Source: Tricholomella constricta (lineage: Eukaryota; Basidiomycota; Agaricomycetes; Agaricales; Lyophyllaceae). Taken from it: DNA of 64,000 nucleotides. The notes under the pieces are model-generated. The model did no database searches. It was not told the origin of the DNA and worked only from the letters and a program-made list of their open reading frames with translations. Below are positions 53,120 through 64,000 of the stretch, piece by piece (within the stretch, counting starts at the first letter, position 1; every line of letters begins with the position of its first letter). The DNA lies in assembly GCA_013368375.1 (NCBI GenBank), contig JAACJP010000056.1, forward strand, positions 62,001 to 126,000, read 5' to 3'. Position numbers and translations under genes: made by a program.

Positions 53120-56100
53120 ATGGTGGCTGCTATCTCTCCGATGGACGTGGATGATGTTTCCACAAACCAGCCGCCCCGAAAACGTCTGCGCCAGGACCCA
53201 GAATCTGTCGCCCAAAAGACGCCAAAAGAACCACGTCTCTTCGTTCCGTTCCGAGCTCTCGGTCTAATCACAAATTATGTCCCATTTGTACTGCAAACCA
53301 GGACGCACAAGGGTGCAACAGACGGCCCGAGGCTTCATCTATTAACTTGTTTGGGTCGCGCATGGGCGTTGTGGGAGGGAGGCAAGATGGGTTTGCTTTT
53401 CGTAGGTAAGTAAGCGTGTTTTGTGTGCTAGCATTGTAGAGTATAACGAGGTGTGTAGGACCTGATGCACCAGAGCAAATTTCTAGCCTTGCGATGGATG
53501 GGGATGCTGTATGGGCTGCCGCAGGCCCGCATGCCCTCAAGTATATCAGAGGGAAGGAGGTACGTGTGGAAGTGGTGGTGTGGCTTTGAAGCTTATCTGT
53601 TCCAGGTTTTAAAAGTGACGAATCCTCTTGGAACATCACTCTCGTTCATCACGATATTTGGGTCACAACTCCTTGCTCTGACCGAAGATGGTGGGCGGAT
53701 GTTGCTGTGGGATACCAAGGAAGGAGGTGCGGACGCTCTTTACATCACATCTGGGAGGTTTCACTTATCTAATCCTTTCTCCTTGATGCAGTTTTGGATT
53801 CAACCATACAATTCGAGGCCGGATTCACAGCGACATCTATCCTGCATCCAGCGACATATTTGAATAAAGTGCTCGTTTCGAGTAGCCAGGGTATCATACA
53901 ATTATGGAATATCCGATCACAGTGCGTGGCATTCTCTTCACAGTTTACACTCGTGCTGAAGTTGTACAGGACATGTATCCATAAATTTCCTTTGCACCAT
54001 CTACAATCCACCCCTCAAGGAAAACATATGGGATCTACAGTACCCGGCTGTGCAATTACGGCCCTCGTCCAATCCCCTGCTGTGGACGTTGTCGGAATCG
54101 GATTTACCTCAGGAGAAATATCAGTCTATGACGTTCGCGCAGACGAAAGACTGATGCGTATGTTCATGGAGGGCGGTGGCGTAAGAGCGCTTGGCTTCAG
54201 AAGTGGTGCGCATCATATATGAAGCCTACCCATAGCAACTCATTTGCCTAACATAGATGGTCACCCGATACTTGCGTCTGCATCCTCTGCGGGACATATC
54301 GCGCTATGGGATCTCAATTCGGGCGGACGTTTACTTCATATGATCCGTGGCGCGCACGACGGTGCTATTAGTGCAGTGGAGTGGGTGCCCGGACAACCTG
54401 TTTTGATCACTTCAGGCGAGGATAACAGCGTCAAGGTAAAATTCCTTCTCCCGCTTCGAAGAGCTCGACACTAAATGCATATTACAGCAATGGTTGTTTG
54501 ATTCGCCGACAGCAGCACCACGACTTTTAAAATTCCGCTCAGGCCACCACGCACCTCCGCATCTCATCCGATATTACGCCAACGACGGCAAGCAGCTGCT
54601 TACAGCCTCCAGGGACCGCAGCTTGCGATGTACTTCTGTCGTGCGAGACTCGCGGTCGTTCGAACTCTCGCAGGGATCCTTGGCGAGGAAAGCCACCTCC
54701 CTCTCCATTCCTATCGCCTCCCTCAAATTCCCGCCCATCACGTCAATATCCTACTCCTCTGCTCGCTCGAAAGACTGGGACGACATATTAACAGCGCACA
54801 CGGATGAGACTTTTGCACGCTCGTGGACCATGTTGAACAAGAAGCTGGGGAAGTATACCTTCGGGTTCAACGATGCTGCGAAGGGTAAAGCCAAGGAACG
54901 TGCTCCCTTAGGCTCCGTCAAAGTAAGCCATGCACTTTTATTTTACCATCAGACGGCAGACGCTGACTTTACCCCTGTAGGCGGTGTGTGTGACGGCGTG
55001 TGGTAATTTCGGCCTTGCGAGTTCGTCGACGGGCGCGATCAACATGTGGAACATGCAGTCCGGGATCCAGCGGAAATCGTTCAATGTGGGACCATGCCCC
55101 CCCGAGGTAGCGCAGCGGTTCCAGTCAGGGACGAAAAAGAAGGAGAGGTGTATAACAGGGCTTGCCACAGATGCGCTCAATCGGACAGTGATCGCGAGTA
55201 CTCTCGATGGAACGATAAACGTGCGTTCCGTCTTGCGATATCTTGTATTCTGCGGTCTACGTCTGATTCGGGTTTCTAGTTCTTCGATTTTCAGACAACG
55301 AAACTCGAGCATACCTTGGTGCTACCTTCTACTGCAGTGTCCATAATACTCCACAGCGACAACGGACTGCTCGCGGTTGTGTGCGACGACATGGTTGTTC
55401 GTATCATCGACATCGAGACTAGACGGATCGTCAGGGAAATGGGAGGGTTCCGGGGCCGAATACTCGATATCGTAAGCTGGTTTCCTTGAACAATTGTCTG
55501 CATAATCTGACCCTTCAAAGACTTTTTCGCCGGACTCGCGATGGTTGGTTACGACCTCTCTCGACTCAATCATTAGAACATTTGATATTCCAACCGGGCG
55601 TCTAATCGATGCCTTCCGGACGCCGAGTGTCGCTACTAGCATTTCGTTCTCACCCACGAACGACTTCTTGGCAACTGCTCATGTAGACAGTGTCGGCATC
55701 TTCCTCTGGTATGTGATAACTTGTATAGTTTCGTACTATCTTCGTAACTCAAATCTTGATAAAGGGCGAATCGCGCTCAATATGCTGAGGTTTCCTTCCA
55801 AAGCGTCACGGATGACGATTTGTTGGATGTCAACCTGCCCTCTATGCAAGGTGTCGCTGAGGACGATGGTATGTACACTTTTGTTTCTATTCCCATTATC
55901 AACTCGTCTAATTCACGATCAAAATCAGCTATCAATGCACTTAGCGCTCTGACCGTCAACGACGCACCAGTGGACGTGTTTTCAACGCCGCCTCAACTAG
56001 ATGGTGAATTGATAACGCTGACGCTTCTCCCGCGTGCCCGCTGGCAAACTCTTCTCAACCTTGAGGTCATCAACGTAAGTGTCACCCTTCTTATAATCCA

Positions 56101-56704
56101 TGCTTCCCCTGCATAGTCCTTTTCTAGCAACGTAACAAACCCAAAGAACCACCAAAAGCTCCCGAGCAAGCCCCCTTTTTCCTCCCCACTCTCCCAGGCG
56201 TCGAGACCCGGTTCGCACCCGCCGAGCCCAAGGCGGCAGATCCGAAAAAGCCGACGCGGAGACTGGAGAAGGTTGCTGGCACGCTGGAGAGCACGTTTTA
56301 CCAGAAGCTTATGGCAGATGCTCGCGAAGGCGACTGTAAGCCTTTCGTGATGTTCTTTGGGTATGTGCTGACACCATTCCGCAGACGAAACGTTCTTCGT
56401 GTTTGCCAAATCTCTCTCGCCTGCTGCACTCGACCTAGAGATTCGTTCCCTGGTCACGCTTGAGAGTCTCGGCGTCTTCATCAACGCGCTTACTAGGCGG
56501 CTGCTCACCCGCCGCGACTTTGAGGCTGTCCAGGCGCTGCAAAGCGTCTTCTTAAGTGTCCATGGAGATGTGGTTGTTGAGAATGTAGAGCTGCAGGAGA
56601 ACCTTGAGGAGCTGTTGGTAGTGCAGAAGAAGGAGAGTCAGAGGGTTCTGGACCTTGTGGCGTCGTCTTTGGGCACGCTTGCATTTGTGCGGGACACCAT
56701 GTAG
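53120..56704 (+). CDS. UTP21: U3 snoRNP protein Utp21 (WDR36 homologue)
   Basis: Scaffold of the UTP-B complex in the small-subunit processome, needed for 18S rRNA maturation in the nucleolus. ATG at 53120. Two tandem WD40 propellers can be read. Examples are LLALTEDGGRMLLWDTKEG, VLVSSSQGIIQLWNIRSQ, ILASASSAGHIALWDLNSG, VLITSGEDNSVKQWLFDS, LTASRDRSL, FGLASSSTGAINMWNMQSG and WLVTTSLDSIIRTFDIPTG. After the propellers comes the Utp21 C-terminal helical domain (WQTLLNLEVINQRNKPKEPP, TRRLLTRRDFEAVQALQSVF), ending LGTLAFVRDTM with TAG at 56702-56704. Introns are numerous and short. Length is close to yeast Utp21 and human WDR36. Confidence 0.93.
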
Positions 56705-57296
56705 TTGTTGCGTATCTTACGAATCTTACTCCTGTGCTCAGGTTTTCTCTTGAGTGTATCATAACTTGGTTGGAAGAAAGGATGTTGCGCGAATTAGGAA
56801 GCGAAGTCCATAAGCTGCGCCATTTATGTGGCAGCAGCAGGCCCAGTAGGCCCAGTAAAAAGTCGCATCGTATTTGATCATGCCGTGTGAGCTCATAGAA
56901 ATCATGCCACATTGCCAAGTGTATGCTTGAGTGCGCGCCCTGTCTACGACTTGCCTTAGATGAGATCTTCGGACCATCATCGTCACATTTTACAAGATCT
57001 ATTCGATATCACGCGAATGATTTTTTGACTGGGCTTGACTACCCGTACATAGCTAGTTTCAAGACTAAAAAAATGCTGAAAAATCCAGTACGATAGGAAT
57101 AGTAGATATTTCATGATTTTTGCTATGCACATGGTGAGGGGGTGCAAGACCACCAGACACTCTTGAAACTCGAGGGTTACCGAAATGGGCAATTGCCGCT
57201 ATGTCGCGTCTGTTAAGGCGGTGACCCATCACATATCCTCTTGTCCTCTTGTCCTCATTTCTGATCTCTTGGCTGCATATTAACGACCTAGACCTC
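56705..57296. other. intergenic, UTP21 3' end to SAPS gene
   Basis: 590 bp. No coding exon seen; short repeats of TGTCCTCT (57240-57255) and GCCCAGTAG (56829-56845). Confidence 0.45.
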
Positions 57297-60200
57297 ATGT
57301 TCTGGAGGTAGTCTGGCACAAAACTCCTCAGAGTGACCATATTGCTCAGTCCTGCGGTGCTTTTGCCATAGATTCGGGTTCCACAATGCTTCGGCCATCG
57401 ACAGCCTGCTGGACAAGGAGGACGTCGCATTAGAGGCAATTCTGGACGAAGATGATCTGCTGCAAGAATGCAAGGCTCAAAACACGAGGCTTATTGACTA
57501 CTTTCAACGGGTGGACGTCCTGCAGCGATTATTTGCGTATGTGACAGGTCAGATCGAGGGGGACGACAAGGGCCGTTTCAAGTGAGTCGCTGTTTCTTAT
57601 CATATTTAGATAACGCTTTACGTTCACAGGTATCCATATGTTGCAACAGAAGTCTTGTGCAGCGAAATCTGGTCCATTGTCGAGACATCTATTAATGAGC
57701 AGACCCAGCTGCTGATACCGTTTTGGGAGACGGTTCTGGACAGATCTCCCGACGACATGAAGACGCAGATGGTCATGGCCTCACATTTCTCCAAAATCAA
57801 TGCAGTATTCTTGAGTAAAAAGCCAGCAGAGGTGAATGCTCCTCTCCTCCTATACCTCGAGCACACGTGAATAGAGCCCTTCGCGTGCTCAGATGTTCGC
57901 CTTCATTCGCTCGCAACCGTCCGTCGTAGAACGGCTCCTGTTACACATTGAAACACCATCATTTGTCGACCTCATAGTCCGGATAATCCAGCTCGATGAA
58001 CAACCTAGTGGTGCAGGGGTACTCGAAGTACGTCTCATAATCATTGTCTCTGGAGGGGATGTCTTCATGCATAGCCTTTCAGTGGCTTTCATCCGAAAAC
58101 CTTATGGGACGCCTCATTGAGCTTCTGGCGCCCACTCACACGAGCGACATCCACGCAGTCGTGGCCGAACTGATCAAGAACATCATTTCAATGGCGGCAC
58201 CGTCACCCGGAGCAAGTCTCAATGAGGGTCTTCAGAATGGCCCCGCATCAAACCGTTTCGCTCGAGAATTAGCCCGCAAGGATAACATCGAAAAACTTGC
58301 ATCGTACATGCTCATTGACTATGAACCACCTCCGTTAAGTGAAGACAGTGACGACTCGGAAGACGAAGAGGATCACGAATCGCAGCCGCTCCCCAACTTC
58401 CACTCCAAGACCTCCTCCGTCGTGAATTCTGTCTCCATGGTCGTCGAACTCATTCGGAAAAATAATTCTGATTTCTTCGAGCCATATCTATTCCACACAC
58501 TGCGAAACCGGCTTATTCAGGTGCAGCAGCAGTTGCAGGAGGATGGACGTGAGGCATTGGAGAGGGCAATGAAGGAGATGGTGGATCGCATGGGTGTGGT
58601 ACATCTGGGACCAGTATTGGAGGTTATGATGCCAAAGTTGGAAGCACTCCAGCGTTACCTGATTCACCCACGATCTCTGGTGAGTCGCTTGCCATGCCGG
58701 CTTTGGTTTTCACTGACCCTAGTTATAAGAGTGGTCCTGTGAATACGACCATCGGCGCAATATTGCCTCTAACATTTGAACGATATCGAATATCGGAGTT
58801 GTTCGCAGAATTACTACACTGCTCGAATATGTCACTGCTAAATCGATCGGCTGAGGCGAACCGCATGTACGACTCAGAAGGTCGATTACAGGGTGGTCTG
58901 GCTGCGCTGGAGGAGTTGGCCCAGGTGATCTCATTGAACAACGGCGGCGATCACGATGCAATGGACGAGGGAAACGATGAGATCGAGCCTGCTCTGGAGT
59001 TGCCTGTGACGAGCCCTCACGGCTCGCTTTCCATGGACTCTGACGACGAGATGAGCGATGGTGAGCCCGGAAGCTCCGACGACGATGCCATGGAGGAGAT
59101 CGTCATGTACGACGAACCTCAAACCCAGATCGAGCTATCTCCCATCTCAACCGAAACGCCCCTCCCCGAGCCCCATATCACCGTACCGTCCTCCCCCAAT
59201 ACCGCTTCTATGCCCTCCCCGTCCAAAATCGCGGCGCAAGGTGCTGCCCTAAGTCGTGCTCAAAATCCAGAACCAGATCCTATGGCGGGGAGCTCTCCGC
59301 GTTCGCGAGCATCCTCCAGGAAAAATTCAAGACGTACAACTATTCGCAACGACTCGACTGCGAGCGACATATCACTTCCTATCGGGGAAAAGCTCAAGCA
59401 GCGGTTCCTGCAAGTTGGCGTTCTCTCAACACTCCTAGTATGCCCCCGTTCCTGTCGGTCTCGCACTTAGCTAACAGATATCTCATTGGGAAACTAACAG
59501 GACCTGTTTTTCGAATTCCCTTGGAACAACTTCCTACATAGTGCAGTGTATGACGTCGTGCACCAGATCTTGACCGGGTCTGTAGACACAGGTTTCAACC
59601 GCGAACTGGCAATATCCCTTTTCCGGGATGCACATCTCATGCAACGGATAGTGGACGGCCAAAAAAGGAACGACGAAGAAACGTACGGAACCTTTTACCC
59701 TCTTTTCCAAATTACAGACATCTCATGAAAGATCTTTCTCGGCATTCAACAAACCTATAGTGCGAAACCAAAAGGCGTGCGGTTAGGGTACATGGGGCAT
59801 CTGACGCTTATTTCGGAAGATGTTATCATGGCTCTTGAACGCTTCCCGCCAGACCTCCGCCTCATCCTGATCGAATATGCGCCCACCCCTGGATGGGACG
59901 ACTACGTCATGGGGAGGTACATCGAGACGAAGCGGAAGGACACCCGCCTCCTCGGTGGTGGAAAGCCCGCCGTGGCATCTGCCGCCAGGAACGTTGCACG
60001 GTGGAAGGTCGACGAGGACGACTCGCCATTGGAACAGACGGCGGCAGTGGCGACCACAGCAGGGACGGTGAACGGGGCAGCGACTGCGCTGTCAGAGCCG
60101 AGGGGCGAGTTCAAACGTGCGGGGAGCGTGCGCACCGTGAGGGAGAGCACTGCGGACTTTGGGCCTGCGCCAATGATGGAAGAGCCTGAAGAGGAGGAGT

Positions 60201-61129
60201 CGCATTCGGCGCCACATGTTCGTGGCCCATCTTTTGCAACACCGTTGTTTTTCTTACAGTGATTTTTGGGGTGTGTGCACGCAGTTTGCGCGGTATCTGG
60301 CGCAGGAGATGCACACGTCGGATAATACCTCTGATGACGAGGACGATGACGAGGAGGGCGGATGGCTCTCGCAGTCGACGTTCGGCCTCGCTCCGCCTCC
60401 TGTATCTGCACGGCATCAGACGGGCGTGGGTGCGGAACGGAGACCACTGGCTCTCAGCACATCTGGTTTTGACGTGAGTTCTCTATATCCTTTGCTCTTC
60501 CTCTCGGACCCCACATTCCGCTTCTTCGTGTCTGCACTCTTCCCGTGTCAAAAGCTTTTTACTTACCACATCATCATCTTCCAATCACAACAGGACACAT
60601 TCGCCCCTTCCAATGCAGCCGTGCGTGCTATGACTGAAGATCCTTTCAATCCGAACATAGACGTAAGTTATCATTGTTTACCCTCCTTTGCTTCTTCTCG
60701 TACATACATACATCCATCGCCTTCCGCCGCTCCATTTATCCTCTCAAGCGACAATCCGAAGCGAAAATCCTCACTTGTTGAATTCCACAGGACGGCTTCG
60801 GGCCCTTCTCAGATGCCGCCGCCATCGCACCTGCCAACGGTGCTGGTGCCGGTGCCGGAGCCGGTGGCGATGCGTTCACGTTCTCCTCGTCCTTCTCTGA
60901 CGAATCTTTTGACTCTGAATCCTTTGGAGACTTTGGTGATTTTCAGAGCGCGAGCACGGAGGGCGACGGCGGCGATTTGACGCCTACGACGGGGAGCTGG
61001 ACGTTTGCGAGTGACTCGAGTACGGAAGATGAGGTTGGGTCGGAGGAACGGGAACGGGAACGGGACCGGGACCGCGCGATAAGCTTGAGCCCTGCGGCGA
61101 GGGATGAGAAGGGTGGAAAGTTGCCCTGA
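57297..61129 (+). CDS. SAPS-domain protein (Sit4/PP6 phosphatase regulatory subunit)
   Basis: Binds and directs a Sit4/PP6-type phosphatase; the yeast homologues are Sap155, Sap185 and Sap190. The first exon is 11 bases (57297-57307, ATG TTC TGG AG) and joins 57372 to give MFWRFGFHNASAIDSLLDKE. The SAPS domain continues with LLQECKAQNTRLIDYFQRVD, LQRLFAYVTGQIEGDDKGRF, FSKINAVFLSKKPAEMFAFI, VERLLLHIETPSFVDLIVRI and WLSSENLMGRLIELLAPTHT. Later TFERYRISELFAELLHCSNM and FFEFPWNNFLHSAVYDVVHQ are strong family signatures. An acidic disordered insert (DSDDEMSDGEPGSSDDD) splits the domain, and a Gly/Ala- and Ser-rich acidic tail ends the protein at TGA 61127-61129. Many introns. Confidence 0.92.
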
Positions 61130-61509
61130 GTTGGACGACGACCGGTGCGATGCGAAAAGAGTTCGGTGCTTTGCTTGGATAGAGAGAGAGATGTCAATGG
61201 TGTCGGGTGCTGGGTGCTGGGTGCTGCTTACCGGCTGATCGCAGCAGCCCTGCTTGTTTACTTGTGCCATGTTGTGCAACTAGTGTACATACGTCATGTC
61301 ATGCTTATGGATTTATTGTGTCTCCTGCATTCTCCTTGCTGCTGTGATCATGAGTCTCTACGGTGAGCCCGGAGCGGGTACTTGACCGCCAAGGACACTT
61401 GTTCTCTTATCTCTTGTCACCATTTGCTTTATTCCTTTTGTCCTTTGTGGAGAAGCTATCCATCTATCTATATACGGGAGCACACTCCAAGAGTTATCGG
61501 AGCGCACGA
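61130..61509. other. convergent 3' intergenic
   Basis: Between the SAPS gene and the FAH-family gene. GGTGCTGG-type short repeats near 61203-61225; no gene seen. Confidence 0.5.
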
Positions 61510-62692
61510 TCAGCCTTGGAACTGGTACCCGCCCTGCCGCGCCGTTGCGGTGAATTCAAGGGATGCTAATTCTTTTCCATCGGAATCGGCCAGGGCGCAC
61601 TCGACCTTATCGCCTGCCACCAGGGCGCCGACGCCTTCAGGTGTGCCCGTGAGGATGAGGTCGCCTTCCTGCTCAGAAAAAAAAAGAAAAAAGCAAATCG
61701 CAATACATTCGGCGGGGGCGAAGTAATGATATAAGACTGGAACTGACCTCCAAGGTCATGATGGATGAGATGTGTTCGATCAACCGGGGGATGCGGAAGA
61801 TCATGTCTGCGGTGGTGCCATCTTGCTTGGTGATGCCATTGATCTACAAGGCCAAGTTGTGTTACTCCATGCTGGACGAAAAGCGGATTGGACTCCAAGT
61901 CGAAGACATTACCTTGAGGAGCAGCCTGAGGTCGTGCGGCTCCTTGACCGTGCTCTTGGGGATGAACGGCCTTGGGGTTCGGCGTGCACGGGGATATCAG
62001 AACGCGGGCGCAGGCAGGAGGAGAGGACCCAAGGACCAAGGATACAAGACGACAACGGGCAACGGCCAAGTAAGCAACTGGCCATGGACACCCCGAAAAC
62101 GCGGAAGGACTCAAGAAAACTCAAGACTTACCCGATGGGTGTGAAGGTATCAAACCCTTTGGCGGCAGACCAAGGAAGGCCTTGTTTCTTGACCTTGTCT
62201 TGGAGGTTGCGCGCCGTCATGTCGACCGCCAAGGCTTGGCGCACGCGAGGTATGTATGTATGTATAAGTTCATGGGGGGCGGAGCTGGCGCGACGCACTG
62301 TAGCCTGCGACGTGCGCTTCGGCGCTGCTCTGCGGGATGTCACGCCCGCCTTTGCCTATGACCAGCCCGAGCTCGACTGGAAAAATGCCATGGGGAAATT
62401 GATACGATGGGGATCTGAGGGAGGAGGGACACACACACACCTTCGTAGTGGGCGATGATACCACTTGGGATCTCGACGTTGCCTCCAGAGGCTACGTAGC
62501 TGGTTGTGGGCTTCAAGAAGAAGAAGGGCTCTTTGGGCGTGGGGTTGTTCAGCTCTTTTGCGTGTGCGGCATAGTTCCTCCCAATAGCGACAATCTATTC
62601 CACTGCGTCAGAATTCGGGGTTTAGGCACGTAGGGTGTATCTGAACATACCTTCTTTCCCCGTTGAACGAAAGACGCGGCAACACTAGCCAT
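61510..62692 (-). CDS. FAHD1: fumarylacetoacetate hydrolase-family protein (FAHD1-like)
   Basis: FAHD1 enzymes act in mitochondria as acylpyruvases and oxaloacetate decarboxylases. ATG at 62692 gives [14 protein letters not shown], then [20 protein letters not shown] and [20 protein letters not shown]. The metal-site region reads [14 protein letters not shown], and the next exon gives [20 protein letters not shown] and [13 protein letters not shown]. The C-terminal half has [40 protein letters not shown] and [17 protein letters not shown], ending [11 protein letters not shown] at 61510. Metal ligands (E of AELG, D of ALDMTARN) are in place. Introns are short except one stretch of low-complexity CACACA near 62430. 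Confidence 0.9.
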
Positions 62693-63347
62693 GTTCCGGG
62701 ATGGTCCTCAGTCACAAAGGAGGGTTTGTAAGTAGGTTCGGGAGAGAACGCAAGTTTTGATCGGTAAACAAGTTTGTTCTCAGCAAGCCGGCGAAATTGA
62801 CGCATCGAGACTTGAGGATATGTAGATATCAGTATTTGACATACACACCGCATCTCTCCTCGTCACTCTTCAAGCATTCTTGCTCTTGAAGCAGTAAGCT
62901 ATGTAGAGCTTCTTGCCTGCCCAGCCAACGAATGTAAGAAAGGTTCGATCGGTCTTGCAAGGGTCTTGCAAAGTCACGCTCCGGCTTGAGCCCAAGAGAC
63001 GCTTGGCATTCCCAGCCCGACTTTTCCTCTTGAGTCTTGACGGCATTATTCTGGCTTGGGGCTTGGCAGCGGAAAATGACGCTTGTGAGTCTTGAGCTTG
63101 ACGCCGAGGTTGGCTTGGAAGATGGTTCAAATCAATCATATAAAGACGCCTCTTCACTAACTTTACACCGTTCTGTTTTAGTCGATACTACCCTTCGTTT
63201 CTCGCTAAGCTCCTCCCCCGCGCCCCTCCCCTTGGCTTCCCTGTCGTACCCTGACTGTTGCCCCTGCACTGTCTCGCTAGCGACTCGCTGATTCAGACAA
63301 TCGAAACTCCCTCTTACAACCGACTCAACACAATCACCCGGGCTCAT
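62693..63347. other. divergent intergenic
   Basis: 650 bp between divergent genes. It has a cluster of CTTGAG/CTTGG/TCTTGCA words at 62880-63120 (for example GTCTTGCAAGGGTCTTGCAA). No coding exon called. Confidence 0.45.
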
Positions 63348-63902
63348 ATGGCTGCAGGAGAAGACGGGTGAGCATACCATTTCCCTCGTCCTCCTAATAC
63401 ACGTATTTAAAACACGTAGACCCCACAATGGCCATCTGGGCACTACATGGGAGATTGTTGTTATAACGATATTCGGTGAGCCCCACCCCCTCTTCCTTTG
63501 CCTCCCCTTTTCACTTACACGTTAGCGCCATAGTTGTGCTAGTCATCGTCATACTGGGCACTGTAGTGTTCCAAACCCGACGGAAACATCGGCGGCGGCG
63601 GGAAGAAGCGCTCGATGCAGAGCTGGGGCGGCGGCAGGGTGAACTGGAAGCGGAGAAGGGGGATAGCATCGTGGACGGGGCGTCGCTCTCAGTGGTGAGT
63701 TCCAATCGATCGACCTTGCGCTATCCCAAATACTGGAATTAATTGGAACGTTATGAATTTGTAGCCTGAACCCACCGCAGACCCAGCACGGCATCCAAAA
63801 TCGAGTCGAAGTAAGGCGTCGACCCCGACGTCGTCGTATCACGATCGCGAGAGGCCGTCAAAGAAACCTCCGGCCCCGCGCTATTATTGGGACCACCGAT
63901 AG
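63348..63902 (+). CDS. small single-pass membrane protein, unknown function
   Basis: ATG at 63348. Joined exons read MAAGEDG, PHNGHLGTTWEIVVITIF, VVLVIVILGTVVFQTRRKH, RRRREEALDAELGRRQGELE and KGDSIVDGASLSVPEPTADP, ending KPPAPRYYWDHR with TAG at 63900-63902. One TM of about 20 residues is followed by an Arg/Lys stop-transfer run, predicting a type I or III topology with a cytosolic basic, Ser/Pro-rich tail. The second intron uses the acceptor before TTGTGCTAG (after CGCCATAG), because the earlier AG gives a stop. I do not recognise the family. Confidence 0.65.
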
Positions 63903-64000
63903 CGCGCCGCCCCCCAGCGCTATTTCGGACGTATTTTTATTGTGTGCTTCTTGTTCCCATTTGTATCCTTGTGTTGTATGATGATTTGGGGGGGTGGAGG

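Noticed and set aside
53268..53639. Minus-strand frames over UTP21 exons
   Set aside because: Antisense shadows of WD40 coding exons.
1..64000. CRISPR arrays, operons, bacterial promoters, attachment sites
   Set aside because: The window is eukaryotic nuclear DNA with spliced genes; no regularly spaced identical repeats with unique spacers were seen.

Overview
The window looks like nuclear DNA of a mushroom-forming basidiomycete (Agaricomycetes). Genes lie close together on both strands and are cut by many introns of about 50-60 nt. The families also fit: a DUF7918-type protein, a KDZ transposase with a TET/JBP dioxygenase, a Ngaro-type tyrosine-recombinase retrotransposon and a GH6 cellulase. 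Exon joins were inferred by reading donor and acceptor sites by eye, without transcript evidence.

Layout. 1-0.63 kb: 3' end of a Cdc10-type septin. 1.2-14.6 kb: two Dnf-type P4-ATPase lipid flippases facing each other tail to tail, with a DUF7918 gene and a small unknown gene between them. 16.3-19.0 kb: an MFS transporter (minus). 19.1-37.7 kb: an 18.6 kb nested transposon block. 37.75-41.3 kb: glia maturation factor (GMF), GPI mannosyltransferase I (PIG-M) and Sar1 GTPase. 42.0 kb: an intron-bearing tRNA-Arg(CCG). 43.2-47.3 kb: an F-box-like gene, a decayed relative, and SRP receptor beta. 48.1-51.4 kb: a beta-carbonic anhydrase without its first zinc-ligand exon, and a secreted GH6 cellulase. 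53.1-61.1 kb: UTP21 (small-subunit processome) and a SAPS-domain phosphatase regulator. 61.5-63.9 kb: an FAH-family enzyme and a small single-pass membrane protein.

The transposon block is the highlight. A Ngaro-like element (gag, RT-RNase H, tyrosine recombinase, all minus strand) has split direct repeats in the order A1-ORFs-B1-A2-B2. A second element of 12,309 bp sits inside A2. It encodes a KDZ transposase, a TET/JBP dioxygenase and three further genes: a basic-region protein, a protein with an RNase H1 N-terminal (viroplasmin-like) domain, and a WT..Q..WL / WF.TWPE family protein. The inner element has a 7-bp target duplication (GCAATAA). It also carries mirrored arrays of four TTTGCAAA palindromes, each starting exactly 19 bp from an end. 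Removing the inner element and one target copy restores an A2 repeat of 181 bp, identical to A1. The whole block lies between the divergent MFS and GMF genes, 129 bp and 31 bp from their start codons.

Inside the KDZ element, two arrays of GTCGCGAAC with the same 20/12-bp phasing bracket the three cargo genes. They are rich in CpG and lie next to a gene for a probable methylcytosine oxidase, so they are the best candidate here for an undescribed regulatory or mobile unit.
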